Positions 18,812 through 28,502 are shown, numbered from the stretch's first letter. The stretch: 64,000 nt of DNA from UBA5072 sp963822145 (GCA_963822145.1 CAWGGG010000004.1:1550001-1614000), one strand, 5' to 3'. Notes: a model not told the origin generated them from the sequence alone. Made by a program: numbers and translations.

Positions 18812-20188
18812 GTGGTAAACATTAAAAGAGTCAGGAACATGAAAAAGGGCCGCCAGGCAGCGGGTCCGGTTTTATATTGGATGAGCAGGGACCAGCGTGT
18901 TTATGATAACTGGGCGCTGGCCTATGCCATTGAAGTAGCTGAAAACGAGAATCAACCGGTGTTGGTAGCTTTTAACCTTGTGGATTCTTTTCTGGGTGCT
19001 ACATGGAGGCAATTCGACTTTATGCTGAAGGGATTGAAAAAGGTTGAATCGGGACTCACCGCACTGAATATTCCATTTAAGGCACTTATTGGGGATCCTG
19101 TGACCAACCTGCCCCAATTGATCAGGCAGCTTGGTATCAGCAGGATGATCATGGATTTTGATCCGTTAAGGACAAAACGGCTTTGGCAACAGGATGTAGT
19201 AGCGACGACCGATATCACTGTGGATGTGGTAGATGCGCATAACATCGTTCCATGCCATTTGGTCTCGGACAAAGAGGAGTACGCGGCAGGCACATTCAGA
19301 CCGAAGATCACCAGGCTCCTCCCTGAATTTCTGGATGAATTTCCTCCTTTGATCAGGCAACATGGCCAGCATTATCATCACCGGATCAATTGGGAAGCGA
19401 TTGGTATTGCAATGAAGACCGATCGCCAGGTAAGGCCAGTTGAGTGGCTTACCCCGGGTGAAAAAGGCGCAATGGCGGTGCTCGGTAAATTCCTTGAGGG
19501 TCCCATCAGCAATTATGCAGGTGGGAGAAATGATCCCAACGAGAAAAGTCATTCAGGGCTTTCGCCATACCTGCATTTCGGTCACATTTCCGCGCAGCGG
19601 ATAGCCCTGGAGATCACGAAAAACCTTACCCGTAATGAACATACAGATGCATTTTTGGAGGAGCTGATCGTCCGGAGGGAATTATCCGACAACTATTGTT
19701 TCTATAATCCGGATTACGACAAATTCAGCGCCTTCAGAACCTGGGCACGCAATACACTCGACAATCACCGCAATGATAAAAGGGAATACCTTTATACTCA
19801 GGAACAGTTTGAAAAAGGACTTACCCATGATACCCTGTGGAATGCCGCTCAGCACCAAATGGTTTATACCGGCACCATGCATGGATACCTCCGTATGTAC
19901 TGGGCAAAAAAGATCCTGGAATGGTCTGCCACTCCCGAAGAAGCCCTGCAAACCGCACTTGCTCTGAATGACCGGTACCAGTTAGACGGACGCGATCCCA
20001 ATGGCTATGCCGGATGTGCCTGGTCCATTGGAGGTATACATGACAGGGCCTGGGGCGAGCGGGAGGTTTATGGTAAAATACGGTATATGAACCGCAAAGG
20101 ATGTGAAAGGAAATTTGATGTTGGCCGATTTATCGCTCGTATTAATAAACTGGCTCGCCATCAAGAGTTGCAACCTTTTCAACGCTGA
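18812..20188 (+). CDS. phrB: Class II CPD photolyase
   Basis: A 458-residue FAD enzyme that uses light to split cyclobutane pyrimidine dimers in DNA. The class II signatures are clear: RVRNMKKG at the N-terminus, GPVLYWMSRDQRVYDNWALAYA, and in the FAD domain YAGGRNDPNEKSHSGLSPYLHFGHIS, FLEELIVRRELSDNYCFYNP and DGRDPNGYAGCAWSIGGIHDRAWGEREVYGKIR. A GTG start at 18812 is chosen because homologues begin with the RVR segment that lies upstream of the first ATG. Its 3' end overlaps the convergent LysM gene by 47 bases. Confidence 0.93.
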   Translation: MVNIKRVRNMKKGRQAAGPVLYWMSRDQRVYDNWALAYAIEVAENENQPVLVAFNLVDSFLGATWRQFDFMLKGLKKVESGLTALNIPFKALIGDPVTNLPQLIRQLGISRMIMDFDPLRTKRLWQQDVVATTDITVDVVDAHNIVPCHLVSDKEEYAAGTFRPKITRLLPEFLDEFPPLIRQHGQHYHHRINWEAIGIAMKTDRQVRPVEWLTPGEKGAMAVLGKFLEGPISNYAGGRNDPNEKSHSGLSPYLHFGHISAQRIALEITKNLTRNEHTDAFLEELIVRRELSDNYCFYNPDYDKFSAFRTWARNTLDNHRNDKREYLYTQEQFEKGLTHDTLWNAAQHQMVYTGTMHGYLRMYWAKKILEWSATPEEALQTALALNDRYQLDGRDPNGYAGCAWSIGGIHDRAWGEREVYGKIRYMNRKGCERKFDVGRFIARINKLARHQELQPFQR

Positions 20189-22043
20189 AATCTTTTTTGT
20201 ACTGAATCAGCACAAAACTGCTGTTGACAAACCCGCCTGCGCCTGATTTCACAAAATGGTAACGGGTCAGTAACTGGTTTGCCTCCACCTGGTCCAGGCA
20301 TTGCTGGAAATTTTTGCCATACTGCCTGAGCGCTGAAAGGAAATAAAAACCAATATCATATCCAAGCATGCAGAAATTATAGCCCAGCGTGCTGATTTCA
20401 TAGGGTTCATAACCATAGGCCTCCCGCGAGCGGAGCAAAAACCGTTTTACTGCCGGGCTGGAATAATCTGTAAAGAAAGGTGTGATGAGGAAGAGTTCCA
20501 GGCTGTGTAAATAATTCACGTCAATGGTCTTCCAGGTTTGCCAGGAAGGCATACCGAACAACTTAACCGGATAAAGCAAAGCCATGGTATAAAGCCTTGA
20601 AACCAGGCGGCTTACATCGGCTTCACTGTCAGAAAAGACTATGATAAGGTTGTTGTCATCCTTGGACAATACTTTGGTCAGGACAGTCAATAAACTGTCG
20701 TTCAACCTGTAATCTTTGAAATATAATGGTTTTCCAAGCGAATCAGTGGGCATACTTCCGAGCAGGTACTTTTTAAACTGCCAGCTGTTGCTCATAGAGG
20801 TACTGTCAGTACTGCGAATCAGGATCAACCTTCCCTTTTTATAACTTCTTAGATAATTGGCCAGGGCAATGCCTTCAGCCTGCCGGGAAGGAATAACCTG
20901 AAAAACATTCGGATTTGAGTTAACCAGTTGATGCCTCGTAGACAAAGGCGAAACCAGGTTCACTTCCTGGTAACGCGCCAGCCTGCCTGTTATGGAAACT
21001 GCTTCTGAATAAACAGGACCAATGATCAAATCGGGTTGCTCAATGGATAACTCCTTAACTATTTTCTTGACTTTCAGTGTGTCACGCTCTGTATCCTTTA
21101 CGTGAAGGGTTACCGAATAGCCGGTGCTTTTCAGTGAATCTAACGCAAGCATAAATCCCTCATAGAATTCTGCAAAATTCCGCCCCCTTAATCCTTCCTG
21201 CTTCTGGGCCGGTACGTAAGTGCCTTCTTCAGTAAGAGTATCTGCAGGGAGAGCTGCTTCCTCCATACTGAATTCCGCAAAGAAAGGAAGCATCAGGGCA
21301 ACGTTATGGGTAACCGGTTCACCGGATATCTGGCAAGGTTCACTGCCGGCAATGGAATCCGTATTATCTGTCAAATCCTGACTGGCGGGACTAATCCTCG
21401 GGATCTTAAGTACATTTCCCGGCTTAAGGCCATCTTTCAACTCCGGGTTCGCATCGATGATATCGGCTACTTCAACACCATATACCCTTGCAATGGCGAA
21501 CAAAGTATCTTTTTCCTTTACGGAATAGTAGAAAAACAGATCATTGGCCCTTGCAGTCTCAGTCAGATCCATCATCTCCTTTTTACGGGGTATCCAGAGG
21601 GTCTGGTCAGCCCGGATGCCTTCACGTGCCCACGGATTATAATGATAAATTACTTCTTCTGAAACATTGTATTTCTTCGAAAGCGAGTAAACCGTCTGCC
21701 CCTTTTTTACGGTGTGAGCATAAAAGTCCTCCCGGTTTTCGGGATATGCAGCGGCTACCTTGGGTTTGGATTCAGGAATCCGGATGGCCAGGCCTTCTTT
21801 CAGATAGGCCGGGTCGATTTCGGGGTTGGCCCTGCGGACATCTTCCTGTGTAACTCCATAAGCCTTGCAGATCGAATAGAAGGTCTGCCCTTTCTGCACT
21901 GTGTGAATGTAGTAGATCTTACCATTGATCATTGTCCGTTCCTGGGACCGCACCACATCAGCCGGCTCAAACTGTGACAAGGCCGGCAGGGAAAACAGCA
22001 AAAAAAACTGAATTACAACAGAATAGCCAATAATATGCTTCAA
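20142..22043 (-). CDS. Exported LysM / periplasmic-binding-protein-like fusion
   Basis: A probable TTG start at 22043 gives 633 residues with a signal peptide (KHIIGYSVVIQFFLLFSLPALSQ); the open frame extends to 22133 but those residues precede the signal. Three LysM domains follow (YIHTVQKGQTFYSICKAYGV, YAHTVKKGQTVYSLSKKYNV and a third beginning FFYYSVKEKDTLFAIA), which bind peptidoglycan. From about residue 255 the protein is a type I periplasmic-binding fold (NVALMLPFFAEF, LIIGPVYSEAV, NLVSPLSTRHQL). The pairing suggests a cell-wall-tethered sensor or scaffold rather than a transporter, since no permease is nearby. Its 3' end overlaps phrB. Confidence 0.8.
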   Translation of the reverse strand: MKHIIGYSVVIQFFLLFSLPALSQFEPADVVRSQERTMINGKIYYIHTVQKGQTFYSICKAYGVTQEDVRRANPEIDPAYLKEGLAIRIPESKPKVAAAYPENREDFYAHTVKKGQTVYSLSKKYNVSEEVIYHYNPWAREGIRADQTLWIPRKKEMMDLTETARANDLFFYYSVKEKDTLFAIARVYGVEVADIIDANPELKDGLKPGNVLKIPRISPASQDLTDNTDSIAGSEPCQISGEPVTHNVALMLPFFAEFSMEEAALPADTLTEEGTYVPAQKQEGLRGRNFAEFYEGFMLALDSLKSTGYSVTLHVKDTERDTLKVKKIVKELSIEQPDLIIGPVYSEAVSITGRLARYQEVNLVSPLSTRHQLVNSNPNVFQVIPSRQAEGIALANYLRSYKKGRLILIRSTDSTSMSNSWQFKKYLLGSMPTDSLGKPLYFKDYRLNDSLLTVLTKVLSKDDNNLIIVFSDSEADVSRLVSRLYTMALLYPVKLFGMPSWQTWKTIDVNYLHSLELFLITPFFTDYSSPAVKRFLLRSREAYGYEPYEISTLGYNFCMLGYDIGFYFLSALRQYGKNFQQCLDQVEANQLLTRYHFVKSGAGGFVNSSFVLIQYKKDFSVEKVATLDGEPVY

Positions 22044-22186
22044 TCGGAATGATTTTATTTCTTTGGCCTCAAAAGTAATAAAGATAGGGGGAAAAACAAA
22101 ACTCCCCCGGAGGGAGGAGTGACATTCTGTCATTAATCAAGTTATGGCTTGATTTTGGCAAGCCACTCCATTAAAAACAGCGCATT

Positions 22187-23215
22187 ATGGGAAGTCTTGT
22201 CAAAATAACGGGTGCCGGAAATCCAAGGCTGAGTCTCGTATCAAACCATCAAAACGGATCGGGGGGCGCCGACCCCTCATGGGTTATTGATCCATATTCC
22301 AAAATTATTATTGATGCCTGCGAAAAGGTTAGTCCTGCCGTGGCACAGATCATGGTCCGCAAAACCGATACCAGGAGGCGCAGGAACCAGGAGGAAGGGG
22401 CCACGGGCTCAGGATTCCTGGTGTCTCCCGAAGGCTTTATCGTTACCAACAGCCATGTGGTAAACAAATCCCGAGAAATCGAGGTAACCCTCCCCGATGG
22501 CTCATCCTATATGGCCGAAGGGATCGGGGAAGACCCCTCCACTGACATTGCCGTGATCAGGGTTTACGGCAATAATTTTACACATGCCGGTTTTGGGGAT
22601 TCAAAAAAGCTGAAAGTCGGCCAGCTGGTGATTGCTATCGGCAACCCTTTTGGTTTTCAGTTTACTGTCACCACCGGAGTAGTTAGCGCCCTGGGTCGAT
22701 CCATGTACAGTTATGCCGGAAGGCTGATCGATGGCATCATTCAAACCGACGCTGCCCTGAATCCTGGCAATTCAGGCGGACCGTTGATCAATGCAAACGC
22801 TGAAGTCATTGGCATTAACACAGCCATTATTTCCTCCGCACAGGGTCTGTGTTTTGCAGTCGGTTCCAGTGTGGCAGAATATGTCGTGGGCAAACTGATC
22901 ACATCCGGCAGGGTAAGGAGAGCAGCATTGGGCATAGCCGGGCAGACGATTATCCTGCCCAGAAGAGTCATCGATTACAATAGTCTGAGCCTGAACCGTG
23001 GTATCCTTATCCAGCAGGTATTCAGTAAGGACAATATTAGTAATGCATCACTCAGCTCTGGTGATGTGATCGTAGCCTTTAACGGAGTCCCGGTCGGATC
23101 AGTGGATGAGTTATATCTTCAGCTCGATGAAAAGGTAATTGGAAAAACAGTATCTATGGAAATCCTGAAAAAAGGTGTAAAAAAACCTGTGGATGTTGTC
23201 CTCGGTGAGTCCTGA
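22187..23215 (+). CDS. HtrA/DegP-type serine protease with PDZ domain, no visible export signal
   Basis: A 342-residue trypsin-fold protease. The catalytic triad is visible as NSHVV (His), STDIAVIRV (Asp) and NPGNSGGPLIN (Ser). The oxyanion and substrate strands (IGNPFGFQFTVTTGVVSALGRSM) match the family, and a PDZ domain covers about 255-340. The start MGSLVKITGAGNPRLSLVS is not hydrophobic, so the enzyme looks cytoplasmic, unlike classical DegP. The region around RKTDTRRRRNQEEGATGSG is unusually basic. It sits alone, with a palindrome after its stop. Confidence 0.85.
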   Translation: MGSLVKITGAGNPRLSLVSNHQNGSGGADPSWVIDPYSKIIIDACEKVSPAVAQIMVRKTDTRRRRNQEEGATGSGFLVSPEGFIVTNSHVVNKSREIEVTLPDGSSYMAEGIGEDPSTDIAVIRVYGNNFTHAGFGDSKKLKVGQLVIAIGNPFGFQFTVTTGVVSALGRSMYSYAGRLIDGIIQTDAALNPGNSGGPLINANAEVIGINTAIISSAQGLCFAVGSSVAEYVVGKLITSGRVRRAALGIAGQTIILPRRVIDYNSLSLNRGILIQQVFSKDNISNASLSSGDVIVAFNGVPVGSVDELYLQLDEKVIGKTVSMEILKKGVKKPVDVVLGES

Positions 23216-23239
23216 AACATCCTGGTGATCGTTCCAAAA

Positions 23240-23269
23240 GGTAGGGACAAGTCGCGACTTGTCCCTACC
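23240..23269. repeat. Perfect 30-bp palindrome, REP-like element or bidirectional terminator
   Basis: Bases 23240-23269 are a perfect inverted repeat with 15-base arms (GGTAGGGACAAGTCG and its complement, centre TCGCGA). It lies between the stop codons of two convergent genes (23215 and 23272), where it could stop transcription from both sides, although no T run follows. Palindromes of the GTAGGGACAAG type recur in many bacterial genomes, so it may be a copy of a dispersed repeat; it occurs once in this window. Confidence 0.75.
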
Positions 23270-23271
23270 TG

Positions 23272-24075
23272 TTAAATCAATGCAGCAACCAACGCAATAA
23301 ACCTGGAAAACGGCACCAGCAGCAACTGGGCCAGCAAGGTGCCGATGAATCTGCTGACAACCATCAGCCTCACCACCTTTCTGAAATCCGTATCGCTGTA
23401 TTTGCCTTCGATTACATCATCGGTAAGGGCAGACAGGTGCGGATCGATAAACATGAACATCAGTATGGTTGCCAATCCGTTTACAATAGACGAAAGTGTG
23501 CTGGAAGTGGTCCTCAGGTCGGGATTGATAAATCCGGCATAGAGGGACGACAGCACACCCACTGCCAGTATAGCTGAGGCTATGATGTTAAAAATGAAAA
23601 TCTTGACAGGAAAATCCATGATCTTATGGGATGAAACGCTGAAATTCCCCCTGGCCGGCAGTTTTATTTCCTGAATAATCTGTTTTATTCCGGATTTGCT
23701 GAAAGCATGAAGGATCAGTCTTGGAACCGATTTATTCACACTGAACTTCATCACGGCCCTGGAGAACAGCCGCTGAAACGTTGGGATCAGCAAAGCGCCC
23801 ATGATGGTAGCCAGTGTAGTAGCAATAAGAATCAGCTGAAATTCACGGGTGCCCGGGTTGATGCCCTGATTGATGTTTTTTTCAATCCATTTTGCCAGCA
23901 AAGGCGCCTGGAAAGAATTTGAAGTCCGCGATATCAGCACCATAATATTAAAAAGAGCAAAGGAGATGGCTATCTTTTTGGTGCGGATGCCCACGATTCT
24001 CACTGAATAGGATAGGGTGCTGATGAGATTGATAATGAAGGTCAGCAGCAGGACCAGAATGATTTGAACGGACAT
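23272..24075 (-). CDS. amj: Amj-type lipid II flippase (DUF2837)
   Basis: A 267-residue membrane protein with six or more hydrophobic helices. Its start (ILVLLLTFIINLISTLSYSVRIVGIRTKKIAISFALFNIMVLISRTSN) matches the Amj/DUF2837 family. Amj was shown in Bacillus subtilis to replace MurJ in flipping the peptidoglycan precursor lipid II across the membrane. Length agrees with the family. In Bacteroidota it would normally coexist with MurJ, which cannot be checked here. The 281 bases upstream show no gene. Confidence 0.8.
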   Translation of the reverse strand: MSVQIILVLLLTFIINLISTLSYSVRIVGIRTKKIAISFALFNIMVLISRTSNSFQAPLLAKWIEKNINQGINPGTREFQLILIATTLATIMGALLIPTFQRLFSRAVMKFSVNKSVPRLILHAFSKSGIKQIIQEIKLPARGNFSVSSHKIMDFPVKIFIFNIIASAILAVGVLSSLYAGFINPDLRTTSSTLSSIVNGLATILMFMFIDPHLSALTDDVIEGKYSDTDFRKVVRLMVVSRFIGTLLAQLLLVPFSRFIALVAALI

Positions 24076-24356
24076 GTCTTTAAGATTTAATTGTCAGTTA
24101 TCCCTAAATTGGTATCAATTCCTTTGCTATTTAAGGAATTATGTTTCAAAAATACACCGATCTGCTCATTCACCATGAACAGAAAAGACAATATTTTAAC
24201 CGGTGACACAGGTTTATTGCGGTTTGCTATGGATATACCATTTCAGATAATGAAACAAAAAGAATACACACGGAATAATTGCAGTTTTGTTTGCAGGGGT
24301 ATAAATGAGCGGACTGGCTTTTACATCATTCGGTTAGCTTTCCGGCCAGTATCAGA

Positions 24357-25553
24357 TTAACCCTCGGCCTCAACTGCCGAAACAAGATCCGGCAGGATAC
24401 CGTCGATAGCCGATTCGACCCTTTTCCAGTCGGGTATTAGGGGAGATCCGAAATGCTGGTCGTTAAAATCAACCACGCCCGAATCAATAGCCTTCGCAAA
24501 AACTTCCACCGTTTTTAATTCTTCGTGAAAATCAAAACCGATGCGGGTATCATACATTTCAGCCAGTGATTCGTAAATACCCACCATTTCGCGCGCATGC
24601 TTCAGATAGGTAAGCCGGATGGTCCGGAACACTTCAGGACTGAGTGATACCCCATTGCTTGCCAGGTGTGTAAAAAATGTCCTGGCGATATCTGAAGCCA
24701 TTTTAAACAATCCCTTTTCACTTTCAGAGCCTACATTCTGATGCTTATGATCATACCGGTTGGTCAGCTCAATCTGGCAAATCCTGGATTCCCTTACCAA
24801 ACGGTATATTTCCCCCAGCAAGCCAACTTCAATACCCCAGTCGGAAGGGAACTGTATCATGCGGGCCTGGCTGATATATGTGGCAAATTCACCGGATAAG
24901 GGATACCTGAAATCGCCCATATAGTCGAGAAATTCTGTACTGCCGAACATATCTTTCAGGGTTCGGACCAGGGGAAAGTAAAACAACCGGGTTACCCTGC
25001 CGTACAACTTTTTATCGTAACGGATATAATAGCCTTTGGAGAATTGGAACCGCAGGTACATCAACGGAAATAACAGTCTGGTGAGAAAATCACGGTCATA
25101 GGTCACAATATCGGCATCATGGAAGGCCAGTGCAGAAACTTCACCCGTTCCGATAACATAACCCAGGCAGGTCCATACCGCCCTGCCCTTCCCGCGGATA
25201 CCCAATGGCAGATGATCCTCGATCCTCCGGATAATGGCAGTTACCTCGGGTTTGTCATTCCAAACGAGTTTTGCCCTGCTTTCCAGGGGAGCCACAATCT
25301 TCCGGGCACTGTAATATTCTTCCCGTGTTGCCTGGTCGAGGGAAATATACACCTTATTTACATACCGGGTGTTCACGAGCACTTCAATAATATGATGCAT
25401 GGCATCGCTGGAAAGATCACGGAATAAAGCCGGGATCAACACACCTACGGGAATCTTGGCGGATGCCTGCAAAACCTTGGCCTCCATAGATTCACAGCTT
25501 TCATGCTGCAGCAAGGAAAAGGTAGGCACCTTGTTGATGTGAAAATCTGCCAT
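24357..25553 (-). CDS. GT81-like glycosyltransferase (glucosyl-3-phosphoglycerate synthase type)
   Basis: A 398-residue cytoplasmic GT-A protein without membrane helices. The nucleotide-sugar fold shows VGVLIPALFRDLSSDAMHHI, then GKGRAVWTCLGYVI and the metal-binding ALAFHDADIVTYDRDFL (DxD). The acceptor half has YPLSGEFAT, PSDWGIEVGLLGE and TNRYDHKHQ, all conserved in the group related to glucosyl-3-phosphoglycerate synthases. These make the compatible solute glucosylglycerate or a precursor. No glucosylglycerate phosphatase or phosphorylase is adjacent, so the acceptor is inferred. It is divergent from the GH16 gene at 25672. Confidence 0.7.
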   Translation of the reverse strand: MADFHINKVPTFSLLQHESCESMEAKVLQASAKIPVGVLIPALFRDLSSDAMHHIIEVLVNTRYVNKVYISLDQATREEYYSARKIVAPLESRAKLVWNDKPEVTAIIRRIEDHLPLGIRGKGRAVWTCLGYVIGTGEVSALAFHDADIVTYDRDFLTRLLFPLMYLRFQFSKGYYIRYDKKLYGRVTRLFYFPLVRTLKDMFGSTEFLDYMGDFRYPLSGEFATYISQARMIQFPSDWGIEVGLLGEIYRLVRESRICQIELTNRYDHKHQNVGSESEKGLFKMASDIARTFFTHLASNGVSLSPEVFRTIRLTYLKHAREMVGIYESLAEMYDTRIGFDFHEELKTVEVFAKAIDSGVVDFNDQHFGSPLIPDWKRVESAIDGILPDLVSAVEAEG

Positions 25554-25671
25554 GACCTGTCAATTTTTTTTAAAGATCAACTGAGAATTCCACGATGGTG
25601 AAAATTCAATATAAAAATACTACTTTTATTCCTTTAACAGACCTATTTTATTACCCTTAAATACCTGAAAT

Positions 25672-26505
25672 ATGAAATTAATAAAAATCCTGACTGTCAT
25701 TGTCATTGCAGCCACCGGACTATCTGCCTGCAAGAACGGAGGCACCGGAAGTAAAATAAGTACTCCTGAACTGGAGGGTTGGGAACTGGCCTGGGCAGAT
25801 GAATTTGATTATACCGGCCTGCCCGACAGCACTGCCTGGGATTATGATGTCGGTGGACATGGCTGGGGAAACCAGGAAAAACAGTTTTATACAAAAGCAA
25901 GAGCTGAAAACGCCCGGGTGGAAAATGGGATGCTGATCATTGAGGCCCGGAAAGAGAAAATGGACAGCAACGACTATACGTCAGCCAGGCTGGTAACACG
26001 GGGAAAAAATGAATCGCTTTATGGCAGGTTTGAGATCAGGGCCAAATTACCCCGTGGTATAGGAACCTGGCCGGCCATCTGGATGCTGGCAGCAGAACAG
26101 AGTTATGGCGACAGCTATTGGCCGCACAACGGTGAGATTGACATCATGGAGCATGTGGGTTACAACCAGGGATTAATTCATGGATCCACACACAGCCTGA
26201 AATACTACTGGCAGGTGGGGACCCAGCGCACCGATACCATATTCTCGGCAGATGTGTCCGACGCTTTCCATAATTATGTAATGGAATGGTATCCCGACAA
26301 GATACAGGTGTTTATGGACGATAGTCTGTACTTTACTTCCACCAACGACAATACTGGCTGGGAAGCCTGGCCGTTTGACAGGCCGTTCTACCTGATCCTG
26401 AATATTGCTGTGGGTGGCGCCTGGGGCGGACAGAAAGGCATTGATGATGCGATATGGCCCCAGCGGATGGAAGTGGATTACGTGAGGGTGTATAGAAAGC
26501 AATAA
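25672..26505 (+). CDS. GH16 family lipoprotein (beta-1,3-glucanase/laminarinase-like)
   Basis: The 277-residue product has a lipobox (ATGLSAC, Cys20), so it is a lipid-anchored enzyme, probably surface-exposed. A single GH16 jelly-roll follows: WELAWADEFDYTG, RFEIRAKLPRGIGTWPAIWML, and the catalytic EIDIMEHVG (nucleophile and acid/base Glu two apart around the Asp). It probably cuts beta-1,3- or mixed-linkage glucans such as laminarin. No SusCD pair is nearby, so it acts outside a classical PUL. Confidence 0.92.
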   Translation: MKLIKILTVIVIAATGLSACKNGGTGSKISTPELEGWELAWADEFDYTGLPDSTAWDYDVGGHGWGNQEKQFYTKARAENARVENGMLIIEARKEKMDSNDYTSARLVTRGKNESLYGRFEIRAKLPRGIGTWPAIWMLAAEQSYGDSYWPHNGEIDIMEHVGYNQGLIHGSTHSLKYYWQVGTQRTDTIFSADVSDAFHNYVMEWYPDKIQVFMDDSLYFTSTNDNTGWEAWPFDRPFYLILNIAVGGAWGGQKGIDDAIWPQRMEVDYVRVYRKQ

Positions 26506-26555
26506 TCGGTATTCGGTGCCGGTACTGTCATAATGAGAATAATCATTCGGCGATA

Positions 26556-28502
26556 CTATGACTCCTCTTCATGCATGTTCTCATAGTCCTCAATGGTCAG
26601 GAACGAATATTGGTAACTCATGGGGATGATGGCATTATAGTCTTCCACACTGGCACCCGACATGCAGGCTTCAATAATCCTCCTGCCGGTAAGGGATAGC
26701 GCAGCAGTATCAAATTTAGGCAGTTCTTTCCTGAAGAAATCATATAAGAGTGCTGCTCCGGCGTCGTATCCGTCGGGCCCTACTTCAGATTGCCGGTGTA
26801 CCTGAAGAAATCTTGAAGGGATCTTAGCGCCCTCAATCGTGAGATAATTCAATTCATAACCCAGCAGCGGACAACGGGCCTCCTGGTACTGATCGCTCCG
26901 CAATTTTGCATTTCCCCGCCGGGTAAGATATTCGCGCATCAGGAGCTGGGGTTTGAAACCAACCTTCCACACTCCGATATACTGGTTTGGAACCAGGGTA
27001 TATTTGGTACGCGGGGTCCGAATAATTTGTTCCAGCAGCAAATTGGCATGAGTGACCATTTTCCCGGCTGCAAAAGGCCAGTAGGAGCCAACGCCTTCCG
27101 ATTCCATACCGCCACCGCCGATGATACTGGGATTTGCGTGCCCGCGGGGCGAAACAAGTCGCCAAAGCCATGCGAGCGCAGGAGGCAAAACATGAAACAA
27201 CCCCAGTATTCCGTAATTGGGATTTTCACGGGAACAGGAAGGAGTGCGAACCCCGAAGCTTCTCACATCTACGGTGACTGGTCTGTTGACAATCCCCGGA
27301 ACAATATCACGGGGTAAAATGACCCGTGGATTGGGACATCTTTTGCCCGGCTCGTCCTCTGTATGATCCCAGATCAATGCTGTACCGTCGGGATGCGACT
27401 GGATATTCAGAAAAAGGAGGGGTTTTTTAGGCTTGATGGTGATCTTTTCAAGAAAGGGATCATCACCATAGTCAGTAATGCTGTCGACCCTAATGAACCA
27501 GGCATTTTCCGCGTCCATTACTGTAAGCTTGCCATTATCCCGCTGAACCGAAGGATGGCATAGGGCCATGTCATCTGTAACGGGATTGAACGAACAAAAA
27601 AGTGGCAAACTTATCAGCCTTTTCTCTCCGGAGAGGATGTTTTCACCAATCAAAACCTGTCCGTTAGATTCCCTGACAATATTCTGCAACATCTCACTTT
27701 TGCCGCCTCCACTGGCGCCTTCGTGCATAAAGGTGGTTATATTATCGTAAGGGCTGATCACCTCCACGGTAGAGCAATGGGCAGTGACCCAACCTTCATT
27801 TTCGCCCTTGGTCAGCAAAGCACCATAAAGGCCTTTTTTGGCGCTGGGTCCGGGATACAGATTATAGGAAAAGATCTCGTGAAGGCTTTCAGACCGCTTG
27901 TGAACAACAACCTGCTTACCGTTGAAATGGGTGTGCCGGAAAGTCGGGGCAACATAAATAACCGAATCTATCGCAAATCCGGTTGGCAAATCCTGGGTTG
28001 AAATGATCCGCTGCAACATCGACAATCCCATGGCAAAAAAACCGGCATTGGTAGGAGCGATGGCCAGCCCGCGAATACCGATCTTATCCCGGCCGGCAAA
28101 GTAGAAAAAAGCTGCCAGTTCCTGTTTCTCAAGCCAGTGAATGGTTTCGGACCGGAGGGTTTCAAAATCATACCCATATTTGTCGGAAAACCGCTCTTTA
28201 TCGGAAGGAAGATCATCTGCAATTACCATTGTATCAGGATCCCTCCGTCGCATATAGGCCTCAGTATAATTTACCGATATGCCATTGTTGACCCTGTGCA
28301 CAATAGCCTCAGTATAATCATTCTTGCCTGGTATCGTGTATTTCACCTCATATACGTTTTGGTCTCCTCCCCCGACAGCCGACTTAACCAACTGATCAAC
28401 AGAATCATAAACCGTTAACCGGGCACAACGTTGCAGCAAGGTATGGACTTCCTGGGGCAAGACAATTTCCTTCTGTTGCAGTAAAGTAAAAAAATCACAC
28501 AT
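26556..28502 (-). CDS. DUF4914-like P-loop protein
   Basis: The 648-residue cytoplasmic protein is taken from the ATG at 28502 (MCDFFTLLQQKEIVLPQEVH); the frame stays open 34 codons further up but those residues read as spacer. A clear Walker A stands in the middle (THEGASGGGKSEMLQNIVRES, about residue 255). It is followed by DDMALCHPS and a PEP-carboxykinase/HPr-kinase-like layout. It resembles the DUF4914 family; its reaction is unknown. It may be an ATP-using kinase or carboxykinase-like enzyme. It is monocistronic and divergent from the lipoprotein at 28660. Confidence 0.65.
   Translation of the reverse strand: MCDFFTLLQQKEIVLPQEVHTLLQRCARLTVYDSVDQLVKSAVGGGDQNVYEVKYTIPGKNDYTEAIVHRVNNGISVNYTEAYMRRRDPDTMVIADDLPSDKERFSDKYGYDFETLRSETIHWLEKQELAAFFYFAGRDKIGIRGLAIAPTNAGFFAMGLSMLQRIISTQDLPTGFAIDSVIYVAPTFRHTHFNGKQVVVHKRSESLHEIFSYNLYPGPSAKKGLYGALLTKGENEGWVTAHCSTVEVISPYDNITTFMHEGASGGGKSEMLQNIVRESNGQVLIGENILSGEKRLISLPLFCSFNPVTDDMALCHPSVQRDNGKLTVMDAENAWFIRVDSITDYGDDPFLEKITIKPKKPLLFLNIQSHPDGTALIWDHTEDEPGKRCPNPRVILPRDIVPGIVNRPVTVDVRSFGVRTPSCSRENPNYGILGLFHVLPPALAWLWRLVSPRGHANPSIIGGGGMESEGVGSYWPFAAGKMVTHANLLLEQIIRTPRTKYTLVPNQYIGVWKVGFKPQLLMREYLTRRGNAKLRSDQYQEARCPLLGYELNYLTIEGAKIPSRFLQVHRQSEVGPDGYDAGAALLYDFFRKELPKFDTAALSLTGRRIIEACMSGASVEDYNAIIPMSYQYSFLTIEDYENMHEEES

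Noticed and set aside
24091..24360. Plus-strand 89-residue frame in the spacer upstream of the Amj gene
   Set aside because: No domain, low-complexity start, no promoter or RBS; reads as chance.
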